Notes: generated by a model from the letters alone, not told the origin. DNA of 64,000 nt from Zanthoxylum bungeanum (GCA_019454045.1 SKCR01035568.1:124001-188000); one strand, 5' to 3'. Numbered from the stretch's first letter, positions 22,991 to 37,000 are shown. Program-made: numbers and translations.

Positions 22991-24517
22991 ATTTTGAGCA
23001 TGAAATTGAAATTAGGGTAAAATTGATTTAAGCATGTTTGAGTGAAATTGATTGTTTGAATATGCTTAAATTATGATAACATAGTGTTATGCATGATCAG
23101 TTTGATGAAAATTGGATTGGATCAAATTTTCCCTAATCACTTGGCTTGGCCGAATATGGTGTGTGCCCTAATGTCATGGTATTTTTTGATTTTGATCATT
23201 GGATGAGTTGAAATCATTTGGGAAATGTTGATTTGAGATTTAATTGGATTGAATTTTGAATTGGACAAAAATTCCCCAATTGCCATGAATGATGTAGCAT
23301 GGAAAATGATTGATTTTTTATTCAATTGTGTTGGACATAAGTTGATGATGATTAGCATAATTAATTGTGTAAATTGATGTTTTGGAAATATTAATTTGGT
23401 TAATTAATTATGGCATACACTTTAGGTTAATTAAATTATGAAATTTGGAATTTTGGTAATTTAATTAATTGTGCCAAATTTGGAATTGGGCTTGAAAAGT
23501 TGTAATTGGGCTTAATGGGCTTGGTTGGGCCAAGTTTGGTTTAGGCTAATTGGTTGGATCCAATTGGGCCCAAAACCATATCCATAAAGTCCAAATATAA
23601 CTAATGGACCTTTAATATTTTAATTGGGCCTAATGGGCCTAAATTGGTTTCTTGGCAAATAAGGGTGATTCCTTAAATGGGCTTTGGTATTTGGGTTTGA
23701 CCCATATTGACCAAAAGTCCATGCCTTATGAAATTAATTGAAAGCCCATTGGACTTTAATTAAATTGACATTGGTTGTTAATCGGGCTTTGAGACCCGTA
23801 ACGATTAGATTTAGAATCTAAGTCGTAAAGGCACATTAAAAAGTGTAATTATATAATTTAGAATTAAATATAGAATTAGTATTAAATACAAATTAAATTG
23901 GATTTAATATTGTAGTTTAATATAATTCGTGAATTCGTACTTTGAGTACTTATTCATAAAACGAGTTGGACTCGCGCAAAATCAAATCGTTGTTTGAACA
24001 TTGGATGGTCATTAATTTTCAGATTAATTAATTGGATTAGATTGATTGATAACATGTTTTGTGTGAATACATGGATGCGATGTATGAATAATGTATATCG
24101 GATGGATATTAGATGGGTGAGGGCAATTTTGGAAATTATTGTAATAAATTTAGAATTTATTAAATTGGACCTGCGTGTCCAGCCTATTACCTCTTGACTC
24201 TTTGTATTTCTCTTCTCACATATTCCCTTCAATGTAAATGAAGTTTCTTTAGAAGTGTTATGTAATCGGGTAGAAATAATATTTGTGCTAGCATTGGAGA
24301 GAGGAAATGGAGAGATTTGTTCTAGGAATAATGTGTTAAGTATCCATCCGCATATCATTATTATTTTATTTATATGCGCCTTATTATGCTTTTAGAATGC
24401 ATGTTTAAGGGTGTATGATGATGAGACCTTAACAAAGATAATAAATTGGTTGCCAATTTACGCGAAAAACCCGCAACACATATTAAGCGTTTTTCCTTCC
24501 ATTGAGTGATTCTCATT
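22991..24517 (+). mobile_element. Element B leader
   Basis: Homologous to the leader of C, including the TGGGCC/TGGGCT cluster (about 23480-23790) and the uninterrupted GTTGG site. It follows C as far as CCATTGAGTGATTCT, then switches to a pol fragment, so the hairpin array of C is missing here. Confidence 0.8.
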
Positions 24518-25090
24518 CCTAATAATTTGGGTATGCCGGGCATAACGTTTGGATGATACCAAATTAGAACCCAAATTGGATAAGTGCCATATATAGGTTA
24601 TCCTAAGGGAAACCATAAGTATAGTACTTATATATCTCACAAGAGAACAATATGATTGTTGCTCACCATGCGGTTTTCCTGAGAGGAATACCGATATGCA
24701 GTGGTAAGTGGGAGGACAGTAAAACTCGATGAAAATCGGGGTAATACTGTTCAATGCACGAAGTCCGTAATGGAACACAAACAGTTCATCAATGATGAAT
24801 CTATACCGTTAATCTTCGAATAAACAAGAACCGGGTAGATCGGAGAGAGTCAGAAAACAACCTAGGGTATGGGTTTCTGATCTCACCTCATGAAGATGTA
24901 AATCTTATGAAGGTATATCAACCGACTACGTTATGAGGTAGTGATACAAGGTATCGACTTCCTATTATGGCAAAGTGCCATGAGTCCGAAATGGATTCCA
25001 TGTATAACACTATGTTTGGATACTAGTTGTTGTACCGCAAGGCATTGTGCCTATTGGTACATTAAACGTCTTCAAGGAAGACATACATAT
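24518..25090 (+). pseudogene. Displaced pol fragment in the leader of element B
   Basis: This 570-base stretch matches the end of integrase and start of reverse transcriptase, not leader. It parallels 27135-27745 of B itself and about 32195-32790 of C (compare AATTTGGGTATGCCGGGCA with its counterparts). It carries several stops. It replaces the part of the leader that in C holds the hairpins. After it, the leader resumes at ACGGGATCCTAGCCC (25098). A template switch during reverse transcription would explain this. Confidence 0.8.
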
Positions 25091-25097
25091 AAATTAA

Positions 25098-25452
25098 CGG
25101 GATCCTAGCCCACTAGGAAACAAGGTTTCCCGAGTACTCCACTGAGGGTTAGAGGCTCGCCGAAAAATAGTGGGAGGCAAGTATTAAATTTGCATACGCG
25201 CTCATTTCATTTTTCGTCCATATAAATTAATATATTAGTTGGACTAATATTTAATCATTGTTTTAATTAAACAGTTGGACTGTATTCAAACCACTTCAAA
25301 TGATAGTTGATTATATAATTGGATTATAGTAATCAAAATATTTGAATTAACCAATTAAATTATAGTTTATTATATAGTTAGACTATAGTAATCATTATAT
25401 TTAATAGTACCTGAAATCGTTGATTCGATAGTTGGACTATTGGACTCAAGAT
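25098..25452 (+). mobile_element. Element B leader, end part
   Basis: Matches 20340-20582 of C, including the ATAGTGGGAGGC box at 25167-25178. Contains extra AT-rich repeats of a TTGGAC(T)ATA type. Confidence 0.7.
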
Positions 25453-26060
25453 AAATGAAAGATTAGCATTTAGAACATAATCTTGGGTGAAAATGTCATT
25501 AAACGGCTTTAATTTTCAGATTGTAAATAAAATCTTCGGATAGTCCTGGAGACCGAGAAGTTACTTTATTTGATAGAGTGACGTCTCGAACCTAAGCCCG
25601 GAGTTGAGCAAATAGTAGAACATGATATTTGGAATATTCATGTGATGATAACTTTAGTGCTTAATCTGTTATGCTTGCCACAAAGACTCCTTAATTTATT
25701 ATTCAGAACTAAGGATTAAATCCTTATAGTATGATAATGAAATTGAAGGATCTTTATAGATCTATCCTTAGATCTTAGAAGAAAAAATTGCAATAGAAAA
25801 CTCTTGGAGAGTTAATGGCTATAATCAAGGAGATAGAGTCAGAGTTTGCAAAGGGCAAGAAGCGCAAGGCGCGTCTTACTTCGACATCCCAGAAGGCCAA
25901 AGCTTGGCCAAAGGCTTCTGGGGTGTGGAAAATGAGCAAAGGCAAAATCATCATAGTCTTCTAGAAAGACAAAAGACATGAAGGAATTGAAGACGGGCAA
26001 GGCTCCGACTTCAAATATGTTTGTCATAAACATGTTCACTACTAGTATTAAAATTGGATT
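25453..26060 (+). pseudogene. Element B gag remnant
   Basis: Aligns by eye with gag of C. It starts ATGAAAGATTAGC against ATGACAGGAAAGTTGAGC, and shares CCGAGAAGTTACT and the basic stretch GGCAAGAAGCGCAAGGCGCG. Stops and small deletions leave no useful frame. The stretch encoding the CCHC zinc knuckle in C (CLQCRKQGHWKRDC) is deleted, so this Gag could not bind RNA in the usual way. Confidence 0.8.
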
Positions 26061-28750
26061 TTAGATACTAAATGTGGTACATAAATATATGTACTGGTGT
26101 GCAGAATCTGCTCATTAGCAGGATACTGACTTCAGTTGAGATTTACCTACGAATTGAAAACGGGACGAGAGTCGTTGTTTTAACCGTAGAGACCTAAGTT
26201 TAGGAACTACCATTCGGGTCTGTACTTAAATTAGAAAACTGTTACAATGTAACTAGTTTGACTAGAAGCATTATCTCTATATCAGGGTTTAACCCGTTGC
26301 GGGAATACCTTTATATTCTAGAACACTAAAGTGTTTTATTTTATAAAGATGATATTGAGATAAACACATTAGATGTGAATAACAGTATTTATATTTTGAA
26401 TATAAATAAATCTCAAACGTATGATATGACAAACAAATAGCTCAAACTGATTTAATCAGATGAGACTTATAAGTGGCATTGTTGTCTGGGACACATTAAA
26501 CAAGACTCGTATATCCACACTTTCGAAGAGTGGATACTAGGACAGATTTGATATTATTTAAATAATGTCTACGAATCTAGTTTATTAGGCAAAGTGCCTA
26601 AAACACTTCTTACTTGGTAAAAGTATAAGTGACACTGATCTGTTAGCCCTCGTTCATAGTGACGTAAGTGGGCCCATGTCTAGCTAGGCTAGAGGTGGAT
26701 ATGAATGTTTCGTGACCTTTACGGATGTGGCATCGCGTTATGGTTATGTGTTTCTTGTGAAACACGGATCGAAAACTTTTGATGAATTCAAAGAGTTTCG
26801 ACACGAAGTAGGAAAACAGATCGGCTAAAGTATTAAACATCATGATTGGACCGTGATGAAAATACTTAAGCAATAATTTTCTCAAATACTTGAAAGAGTA
26901 TAGTATTTTTTCAATGAGGACTCCTCCCGGAACACGTCAATTGACGGTGTGTCCAAACAGACAAACCAAATTTTGTTGGACATGATAAGGTTAATCATGA
27001 GTCGCTCTGAGCTACCATTTCCTTCAAGGGATACGCATTAGTCAGTGCAAAACTTATTTTGATTAAGGTTCCATAAAAATCTGTTTGACAGACTTCATAT
27101 TAGATATGAACAGGAAAGAAACTGGATTTTCTCATTCCTGAAGATTTGGGAATGCTAGGCATATGTTTGGATGATATCAAACTAGAACCCAAATCGGATA
27201 AGTGTCTAACATGTGGGTTATCCTAGGGAAACCAAAGTATAGTATTTATAAAACTCACAAGAGAACAATGTAATTGTTGCTCGCCATGCGGTTTTCCTAA
27301 GAGGGATACCGATATGCAGTGGTAAGTGGGAGGAAAGTAAAACTCGATGAAAATCGGAGTAATACTATTACAGGCACCGATTTCTTAATGGAACACAAAT
27401 AGTTCATCAAGGATGAAACTATACCAATAATCTTCAAATACACAAAAACCGCGATAGTCGGATGACGAAGTGATACAAGGTATCGACTCCCTATGAAGAT
27501 GTCAATCAACTTGGGAGGTATGGGTTTCTTATCTCACCTCATGAAGATGTCAATCTTATTGAGGAATAAACACTGACTACGTATGACGAAGTGATACAAG
27601 GTATCGACTCCCTATAATGGCAAAGTGTCATGATATCCGAAATGGATTCCATGTATACCAACCAAGTTTAGATACTGGTTGTTGTACCGAAAGGCATTGT
27701 GCCTATTGATACTATATAAGTCTTCAAGGAAGACATACATGGAAGGCAACATACCAATGTACTAAGCTGGGCTTGTAGCGAAAAAGTATCGTTATTAAAA
27801 TTATGTCGATTACGACGAAACCTTTTACTCATTGCCATGGTTAAATCCATTTGGATAATGCTTGCTGATGCTGCATGCTCCATTTATGAAATATGGCAGT
27901 TGAACGTCAAAATCACTTTCCTTAAACAGAAATCTTTTGGAGGATATTTACAACATCCTGGCGGTTTTGTCGCACCAAAACAAGCAAACAAGGTTTGCAA
28001 GTTAATTCGATCCATTCATGGATTGAAGCAAGCATTATGTTCTTGGAACTGATGTTTTTATATAATCATAGGAATAAAGATCTACTGGGATAGATCTAAA
28101 AGTTGTTCGCACTCTCCGAGAACTCATACATTGAAATAAATATACGAGACCTGGTGTCTCATATGCTTTGAGCATATGGAGTCACAATCAGACCAATCCA
28201 AGTGATAGTCACTGGATTGATGTTAAGAACATCCTTTAGTATCTTAGATGATCTAAGGATTCTTTCTTATACTATGGAAAATGAGAACTTGAAGTGACTG
28301 GGTTCACTATTGCAAGTTTCCTAACCGATAAAAACGACTATAAGTCGTAATAAAGGTACTATATAGTTTGAATAACGGAACAGTGAGCTGGAAATCTTCC
28401 AAGCAAGATATTGTTGCCAAATAAACAACAAAAAAGGAATATTGTTGCAGCTGAGGCAGCAATAGAAGCCTTTTGGATCGATAATAATCCTAATCAGATT
28501 AGGAATAGTTCTGTTAGCAGCTGAGCTAGGCTTCAGCATAGGCTAAAGAATTAACGGTCTCATCAAGGATCCAGATATATACTTCAAATATTCATCTGAT
28601 TCGTTCGGATCATACATCGTGGCGATGTGATGATCGAATAAATCGCATTAGATGATAATCATGCAAATCCGCTGACAAAAGAATTTTCTCAACAGAAGTT
28701 TGAGCGAACCGTACATAGTTCGGGTGTAGGACACTTGAGTGATTGGCTAT
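26061..28750 (+). pseudogene. Element B pol remnant (protease to RNase H)
   Basis: The order of pol is kept but no domain is open. Protease is near 26060, the integrase core near 26640-26950, the integrase C-terminal region near 27130-27550 and reverse transcriptase near 27600-28050 (a 71-codon frame at 27837-28052 keeps KVCKLIRSIHGLKQA). RNase H is near 28370-28740. Compared with C, the segment from just after the tryptophan/asparagine of ALCSWN to GGAATAAAGATCTAC is deleted, removing the catalytic YVDD motif. The element therefore cannot make its own reverse transcriptase. Confidence 0.85.
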
Positions 28751-28766
28751 AGGCCAAGTGGGAGAT
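28751..28766 (+). other. Polypurine tract of element B
   Basis: AGGCCAAGTGGGAGAT directly precedes the 3' LTR, typical of plant copia elements. Confidence 0.85.
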
Positions 28767-30760
28767 TGTTGGACAATTATGACCCATAGCATCACTATTT
28801 GTACAGATCATGGTGTTGTTGTACAAATTAACTATGTGACAAAGGAAATTGCCCTTTTATCATTTGTAATTGGATTACCTAGATGTATAAATGATAAAAG
28901 GTCCATATGATTAGTTCCGGATTGAGATGATATGAGACAGTATCAATCCACGAAGGTTTAATCATTAAATGTCCCTATTCATAGTATTATCGAGATTGGA
29001 CATCGATAATGTGTAAAAGACTAGTATTACAGTTGTGCGCGTTATGAGAGCATAACGACATAGTTCTCATATATTTGGGTATAGGATACTCATGCAAGTG
29101 TAATAGGAGGTTGTGTTTACCGATGGTACGGAAATAGCTTCGCTCTGGATGGACCCCTCAGAATTCCATTGGTAGTATGACTATGTGTCTATGGAAGTCC
29201 GAATCAAGGTAGGTGTATTTGGTCTTAACCTGAGACTTGCACCGCTAATACTTGCGACAATCAATATGCTTTGGTTTTGGTCATCAAGGGGTTTAACAGG
29301 TTCTGTGTACGCCTCTTCTGGGTATATTGAGAATCGTAGTGTATTGGGTGTGATGTCAAGACGGAAGTATCACTCCAGTCATAGTGGAGATGATGATCAT
29401 GTAGGATACGGAACTGGTGCTCTTATGTACTGCAGTCATCGGGATAATATGACTAGTTCATGATTATCCTATTATAGAGACTAGTTACCAGAGATCCGAT
29501 ATGTGCTTCGTATGGGGCAGACACAATTCCAGCCCCAAGCCTTACACGTGACATCCGATGCTGGATCGTAATACGCAATACTATGTATACTACGCCTGAT
29601 ATAGATCAATTATTCCTTTAAGAATATTTCTGGAGAACTGGGTAGGCATGGTGCTTTGCTAGAAGCCAATCATGTCTTGTAAATCGGTAAAAACGTAGTA
29701 CTAGGTACGTACGTGTTCAGATAGTCCGACGACCGGATTTACTGCCAACATATCCGGAGATCTCATGGGTCGCTTCCCGAAGATTCACTGATGACGTATG
29801 ACTCGCACTTTATGAATCTGGGATTAATTGTAAGAGAGAGAAAATTAATCTGGGATTAATTACGGAGATATTTTATATGGGATAAAATATCATTTGAAGA
29901 GAGAGAATGATTAATTTGGAATTAATCGATAAAATAATATATTCGATATATTATACGAAATTGGATTTCGACACGGAATTAAAATTAGATTTTAATTCGA
30001 GCGAACGAGTTAATTTAGAATTAATTCGTAAGCGACGTGAATAGTAATTTTGCTATGCACAATTATTTAATTGGATTTGATTTAATTACGTCGCAACGGA
30101 AAATTCGTTAATTCGGAATTAGCGAACCCGATCCCGGGAGTGTTTGCAGGCCCACTCGCATTTCGAATCAAGTACAGCCCACAAGTCACATCAAGCGTCA
30201 AATCTCTAGTCAATCAAGTGATGGATGTCTTGTCACTTTGAGTGATTGACAACTAGTCATTATTCATGATTGATGGTGGTGGTTGGATGGCTTTAATGCC
30301 ATTTACCATTTTTGAATTTGGTATATCTTTTGACTTTATTTTTGAAACAAAAACCAACCAACACTATTCTTCTTCCTCTCTCTCTCCATTCACGCCCAAT
30401 GGGCTATTTTTCTCTCTTTTGGTTCATCTTTGCCGAGAACCACAAGGAACAAAATGGAAAATTTGTGGCAAATTTTCCAATGCTAGCAAATGAAAAGTCA
30501 TCCAAGGTGATATAGGAACAAACTCATGAGCATGGAATCACAACACAAAGCTTGGAGCTTGGAGATCCATCCATGGAGTTGACCGAATTTGGAGGAGCAC
30601 AAAAACAGTCCAAAACCATGAGCTTCAATGGAGCAAAAGGTTTTATATTCGACGCATCGCATAACCGATCAATGTAAGTATGATTCCGCCATACTTTTAT
30701 GAGTATTCACACATGTTTCATTGCTTGAATTGATCTTGGGACTAATCTAGAAACCCAACA
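28767..30760 (+). mobile_element. Element B 3' LTR
   Basis: TGTTGGACAATT...AAACCCAACA, 1,994 bp. Carries a short extra duplication near 29815-29850 (TCTGGGATTAATT repeated) absent from the 5' LTR. Confidence 0.95.
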
Positions 30761-30765
30761 CTACA

Positions 30766-33700
30766 ACATGTTGAACCAAGACCAGACTCTTGGAGAGTTG
30801 ATGTCCACTCTGCATGAGGCAGAAAATGAGCTCCTTAAGGGTAAGAAGCGCGAGGCGCACTATGCTTCAACATCTCAGACTCCAAGGGCTTGGCCCAAGG
30901 CGACTGGAGGTGTTAAGAAGAAGAAGCATAAGAAGAAGGGCAAGGCCAAATCGTCAAAGGGTTCTGGGAAACCCAAGGATAAATCCCAAGATGTATGCTT
31001 GCAGTGCAGGAAGCAGGGTCACTGGAAGCGTGACTGCCGTAAGTACAAGGCACATATGAAGGAAATTAAAGCGGGCAATGCACCAGCTTCATGTATGTTT
31101 GTTATAGAAATAAACATGTCTACTTCTAGTTTTAAAAATTGGATTTTTTATTCTGGTTGTGGTACTCACTTATGTATTGATGTGCAGGATCTGCGGATTA
31201 GCAGGAGACTGGCCTCAGGAGAGATTGGAAATGGGACTCGAGTTGCCGTTTTGGCCGTGGGCACTTTTGTTTTGGAACTGCCCTTGGGGCATGTACTAGA
31301 AATTATAAACTGTTATTTTGTACCTAGTATGACTAGGAATATAATTTCTGTATCTATGTTAACCCAATGCGGGTATACTTTTGTATTTAGAAACACTGAG
31401 TGTTTTATGTATAAAAATGATATAGAAATTTGCACAGCTGATGCAAATAATGGTCTTTATATTTTGAATATAAATCAATCTCAAACATATAATGTAACAA
31501 ACAAAAGGCTTAAAGTAAGTAACAAAGATGAAACTTATATGTGGCATTGTCGTCTAGGACACATAAATAAGACACGTATATCCACACTTTCGAAGAGTGG
31601 GTACTTGGATGGATTTGATCCAAATTCATATGACGTCTGCGAATCTTGTTTATTGGGCAAGATGTATAAATCACATTTTAGTGGTAAAGGTGTACGCGCC
31701 ACCAAACTGTTAGCCCTTATTCATAGTGACGTTTGTAGGCCCATGTCTAGCCAGGCTAGATGTGGATATGAATACTTCGTAACCTTTACGGATGATGAAT
31801 CGCGTTATGGTTATGTGTATCTTATGAGACACAAGTCGGAAACTTTTGAGAAATTCAAAGAGTTTCGACACGAAGTAGAAAAACAGACCAGCAAAAGTAT
31901 TAAGACATTACGGTCGGACCGTGGTGGCGAATACTTAAGCAATGAGTTTCTTGATTACTTGAAAGAATATGGTATTCTTTCACAGTGGACTCCTCCCGGA
32001 ACACCGCAATTAAACGGTGTGTCCGAACGAAGAAACTGAACTTTGTTAGACATGGTAAGGTCCATGATGAGTCACACACCTATTTCCTTCTGGGGATATG
32101 CATTGAACAGTGCAATACTTATTTTGAATAAGGTTCCGTCAAAGTCTGTTCAACGGACTCCGTATGAAATATGGACAGGAAAGAAACTGGGTTTCTCATT
32201 CCTGAAGATTTGGGGTTGCTGGGCATACGTCAAACTTTTGGAAGGTACCAAACTAGAACCCAAATCGGATAAATGCCTATTTGTAGGATATCCTAGGGAA
32301 ACCAAAGGATATTACTTCTATCACCCACAAGAGAACAAAGTATTTGTTGCTCTACATGCGGTTTTCCTTGAGAAGGAATTCCTAAATACAGTGATAAGTG
32401 GGAGGAAAGTAGAACTCGATGAAAATCGGAGTGATACTGTTCCTGGCACAAAATCTTTAATGGAACATGAACAGTCCATCAGGGATGAGATTGTACCACA
32501 ATCTTCGAATACACAAGGACCGCGTAGGTCAGAGAGAGTCAGAAAACAACCTGAGAGGTATGGGTTTCTGATCTCACCTCATGTAGATATTAATCTCATT
32601 GAGGAAGATGAGTCGGCTACGTATGAGGAAGCGATACAGGGTATCGACTCCAGTTTATGGCAAGATGCTATTAATTCCAAAATGGATTCCATGTACACCA
32701 ACCAAGTTTGGACACTGGTTGATGCACCAGAAGGCGTAAAGCCTATTGGTTGCAAATGGGTCTTCAAGAGGAAGACTGACATGGATGGCAACGTATAAAC
32801 GTACAAAGCTAGGCTTGTAGCGAAAGAGTATCGTCCACGACATGGTGTCGATTACGATGAAACTTTTTCACCCGTTGCCATGATTAAATCCATTCGGATA
32901 ATGCTTGCTATTGCTGCATATTTCGATTACGAGATATGGCAGATGGACGTCAAAACCGCTTTCCTTAACGGAAACCTTTTGGAGGATGTTTATATGCAAC
33001 AGCCTGATGGTTTTGTCGTACCAAGACTTGCAAACAAGGTTTGTAAGTTAAATCAATCCATTTATGGATTGAAGTAAACATTGCGTTCTTGGAATCAACG
33101 TTTTGATGAGATCATAAAAGAATATGATTTCGTTCAAAACGAGGATGATCCTTGTGTATATAAGAAGGTTAGTGGGAGCGCACTGACATTCATTGTCCTT
33201 TACGTTGATGATGTATTGCTTATTGGCAATAACATTCCCATGTTAACTTCGGTGAAAGCTTGGCTTTCATTAAAATTCTCTATGAAGGATCTGGGAGAGA
33301 AGCAGCCTTTATTCTAGGAATAAAGATCTACCGGGATAGATCTAGAAAGCTGCTTGGACTCTCCCAGAGCACGTACATTGACAAAGTGTTGAAGAGATTC
33401 AACATGGATCAGTCCAAGAGGGGACTGTTGCCAGTGTCACATGGCGTCACTCTATCTAAGGACATGTCCTAAAACTCAAGATGAGAGAGACAACATGAGT
33501 CGGATACTGTTCGCCTCGGTAGTTGGATCGATCATGTATGCCATGATATCTACGCGACCTGATGTCTCCTATACTTTGAACATGTGTAGTCGCTATCAGG
33601 CCGATCCAGGTGATAGTCACTGGATGGCGGTTAAGAATATCCTTAAGTATCTTAGACGAACTAAGGATGCTTTCTTAATCTATGGAGATGGAGAATTTGA

Positions 33701-34001
33701 GGTAACTATGTATACCGATGCAAGTTTCCAAACCGATAAAGACGACTGTAAGTCGCAATCCGGGTACATATTTTGTTTGAATAACAGAGCAGTAAGCTGG
33801 AAATCTTCCAAGCAAGAGACTGTTGCCGATTCAACAACAGAAGCGGAGTATATTGCTGCAGCTGAAGCAGCAAAAGAGGCAGTTTGGATCCGAAAATTCC
33901 TAATTGGATTAGGAGTAGTTCCGTTAGCAGCTGAGCCCATTCCATTGTATTGTGACAATAACGGTGCTATAGCACAACCCGTTCCATTGATCCGAAAATA
34001 C
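30766..34001 (+). pseudogene. Element C gag (C-terminal part) and pol
   Basis: In order: end of Gag with the zinc knuckle CLQCRKQGHWKRDC; protease with FYSGCGTH, where the catalytic Asp of DSG is Tyr; integrase zinc region (HCRLGH, CESCLLGK); integrase core with HSDV, FTDD, SDRGGEY and the GVSER glutamate; reverse transcriptase with QMDVKTAFLNG and an intact YVDD; RNase H with TDASF, TTEAEY and YCDNNGAI. In-frame stops lie at 32037-32039, 32796-32798 and 33075-33077. Frameshifts lie near 33295 and 33465. The frame is cut at about 34001, leaving out the RNase H end. Much better preserved than pol of B, yet defective. It matches the frame of the gag part at 20583. Confidence 0.95.
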
Positions 34002-37000
34002 ATTATTGTATATGTATTTTTATTTACATTAAATAACAAATACATATCTTAATGGCATGTGTCAAAATATCATTTGACAAATAATTAATATGTATCAAAT
34101 CAAATTTTGTATCAAATACAAATATTTATTAATTACGATTGACCAAAAATGCCCTTATGCATGTGTTATCGTTTAACCGATTAAACGGTCTGAATTAACT
34201 CATTTAATCCGGTGAAGTATTATGAATAATCTGTATTATTCATAACGTGTTGCCCAAGTGCTCAACGAGTACACTTCATATTGTGGGACTCTCTAAGTTT
34301 AGGTTTATCCGCCATGAAATCCAATTTTGTGTCCATAATTCACCCACACATGAATTATGACGACCACAGATAATCTCGCTAAACTATGCAAATCGAGGTC
34401 ATTGCATACGTATAATTTCTACGTCACAGGCTATCAATATTATACCTGGAATATAGATGAAAACGTCAAATCCTTTCGGTATTATATAGTCGACTTTTAA
34501 TTTATGATTTCTAAATAACACTCGGAACTAATTTCTAAAGTTATACCACGGCCAAGGATTTACTAGATTGTAAACACGTGCAGGATGTCTATGCCCTGTA
34601 CACAGGATGGACGGATCCTCTCTTGATACGCAATGGATATCATGAGCATCAGTCCACACCCAACGAACAGGCGGAGGTCTGATCTAAATAGATCGGTGAC
34701 GTGACTGCCATCAAAATATGGAGGATAACTCATATATCCCACTGTGGTATCTCAAGTCGAAGGACCACTATGCTCGCTCAACTCGAGAAGATTCCTATGG
34801 ACGTTGGTGTACCATTTATTAGGAAATCTTCATTAATTCATTCAGTGTTTATCAAATAAACACCAACATGTCTATACGAGTCTCACGAGACTCATGGTTC
34901 ATTGGGATAAACCATTGGACCAAGTCACGATATACGACATGTACTGGTCTCAGCGGATTTTACTAACCGACCCGTGTTACCAAATCTTGACCATGAACTT
35001 TATTTAAGGATATACATCTTATAGTGTGCTTCCCAATGTCAATTACAAACTACGTTGTAACTGTGCACTACATTGTAAATCCTAGGGTCTTTGTCTAATA
35101 TACATGTATCACTAAACCAGATTTAGTTTCAATCTAATCGTAATTAGATATCTAATCGTAATTAGATCGAATATGTGTATAACAGACAATAGGTGCTACC
35201 ATTAAATAAGTAATATTATGGAAAAATGAATTGCTCGTATTTATGAATCGGACATAAATACGATCCGGATTGGCACTCTGAGCACCACACCTAACAATTT
35301 CTCCCACTTGCTCTAGTGCCAATCCACAGTATCATATACACATCTCAATATGTATCACATACCCATGGCCCTCAAGAGCTCACCTAGCACTCAAGAGGTA
35401 GGCAACAACAAGTAAGTCTGCTTTATCTAATTGAGTCTGTCTAACAAACTCAATCGTTTTCCTTAGCCAGCATCATTCATATTTTGTAGAATCCAAATTC
35501 CACATCAATATGACTCAGACGCTACATCAGTATTGTGCTATAGCTACTGAGTTGTCTATGTATTTAGAGATCAAATCCAAATACTATGAGACAACCGCAA
35601 ACACTACACTAATATGAAAACTTCTAATCTATAGAGTCACTATGCAACTTCATAAGTCAATACTGATTCCACTAGTTTAGTAAAATCAATGGTGACACTC
35701 CCACTGCATATTTTATGACTTTATATGACATAGACCATCTAATGTCATAATTAGGATCAAAACTAATCTGACCTTATGGGTACAGACTAAATTCTCCATG
35801 AATAAGAAACTCATTCTTAATATATTTAAGATAACAAAGAACATGTTTCAAGATCCATCATATGGTCTGCAGCATATCAAAATAACTCATAACAATTACG
35901 ATTAAATTGATCTCTTTAATCGCACATAATATAGTATTCATTATGCCATTATCATATAATACATAAGATTGATTAGACATTCTAATCAATTTCTCTTTCG
36001 ACAAAGGTATCATCATTTAAGAAAGATGAATACTATATGTACAAAAGACACGTTAACTGTCAAACAGTTATACTAACTGTCATACAGATAGTCTTAATGT
36101 GTCCTTTATTAGATCATATCTAATGCACGACTAATGAGAGTATATCACAAGTCTCTTATTTTATATCATATATAAAACTTTATATCAAATATAACAGAGA
36201 CTACTCACACTGCTTTCACGGAGAAAAGAAGACTTAGGATATATACAATGCTAGAAAGAAATTAATACGCTCCCACTAACCCTACCAACAAATATGTATT
36301 TTCTATGCTTTGATAAAATCATACAATCTGACTGTAATCAAAATTAGAGAACTTGAATTTCCGGAAAGCTTACCTGAGTCTATAATAGGCTGTATAAGCT
36401 AGTATATCAAACTGTGATCTTAGCAGAATACAAACTCCAAGGCCATTCTAGAATGAATTCTTCAAACAAAGAAATCACGATGGATCTCTCATTCGAAGAA
36501 ATCACTCAAGAACGCCATTTTGCATTCTTTAGCCAAAATACATAGTTTAATATAAACATTAACCAACAAATCTTTAATTTTTCAAACAGTGCGACTAAAG
36601 ACAAGCTTCCTCAGAATCTACAATAGACTACTGAGTATAACCGTTATCACTATTAGACAATTATGACCTATAGCGTCACTATTTGTAAAAGACATTGTGG
36701 TTTTTGTACAAATTAATTATATAGCAAAGAAATTGCATTTTATCATTTTGTAATTTGATTACTTAAATATATAAATGATAAAAGTCCCTATGATTAGTTC
36801 CGGATTATAAGATATGAGACAGTATCAATCCATAAAGGTTTAATCATTAAATATCCCTAGTCGTAGTATTATCGAGACTGGACATCGATAATGCGGAATA
36901 GACTAGTATCGCACTTGTGCGTGTTATGGAAGCGTAACGGCATAGTTCTCATATATTTAAGTATTGGATACTTATGCTAGTGTGATAGGAGGTTGTGTTT

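Larger units (their letters stand above)
21106..30760 (+). mobile_element. Element B: complete LTR retrotransposon inside gag of C
   Basis: It has 5' LTR 21106-22975, primer site, interior, polypurine tract and 3' LTR 28767-30760. A perfect 5-bp duplication CTACA flanks it (21101-21105 and 30761-30765). B belongs to the same family as C. The LTRs look about 97% alike where I compared them, apart from indels (about 90 bp missing from the 5' LTR), so insertion is fairly recent. Its coding region is heavily broken and lacks key motifs, so it was probably mobilised by proteins from another copy. Confidence 0.95.
14730..34001 (+). mobile_element. Element C: coding-type Ty1-copia element, 3' end lost
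   Basis: It consists of a 5' LTR (14730-16608), a tRNA-Met primer site, a long leader, gag, protease, integrase, reverse transcriptase and RNase H. The leader is interrupted by a solo LTR (17611-19358). Gag is interrupted by element B (21106-30760). RNase H breaks off at about 34001, where the sequence jumps to a second copy of element A. No 3' LTR follows in normal position. The LTR fragment at 36651-37844 belongs to the duplicated block. Confidence 0.85.
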
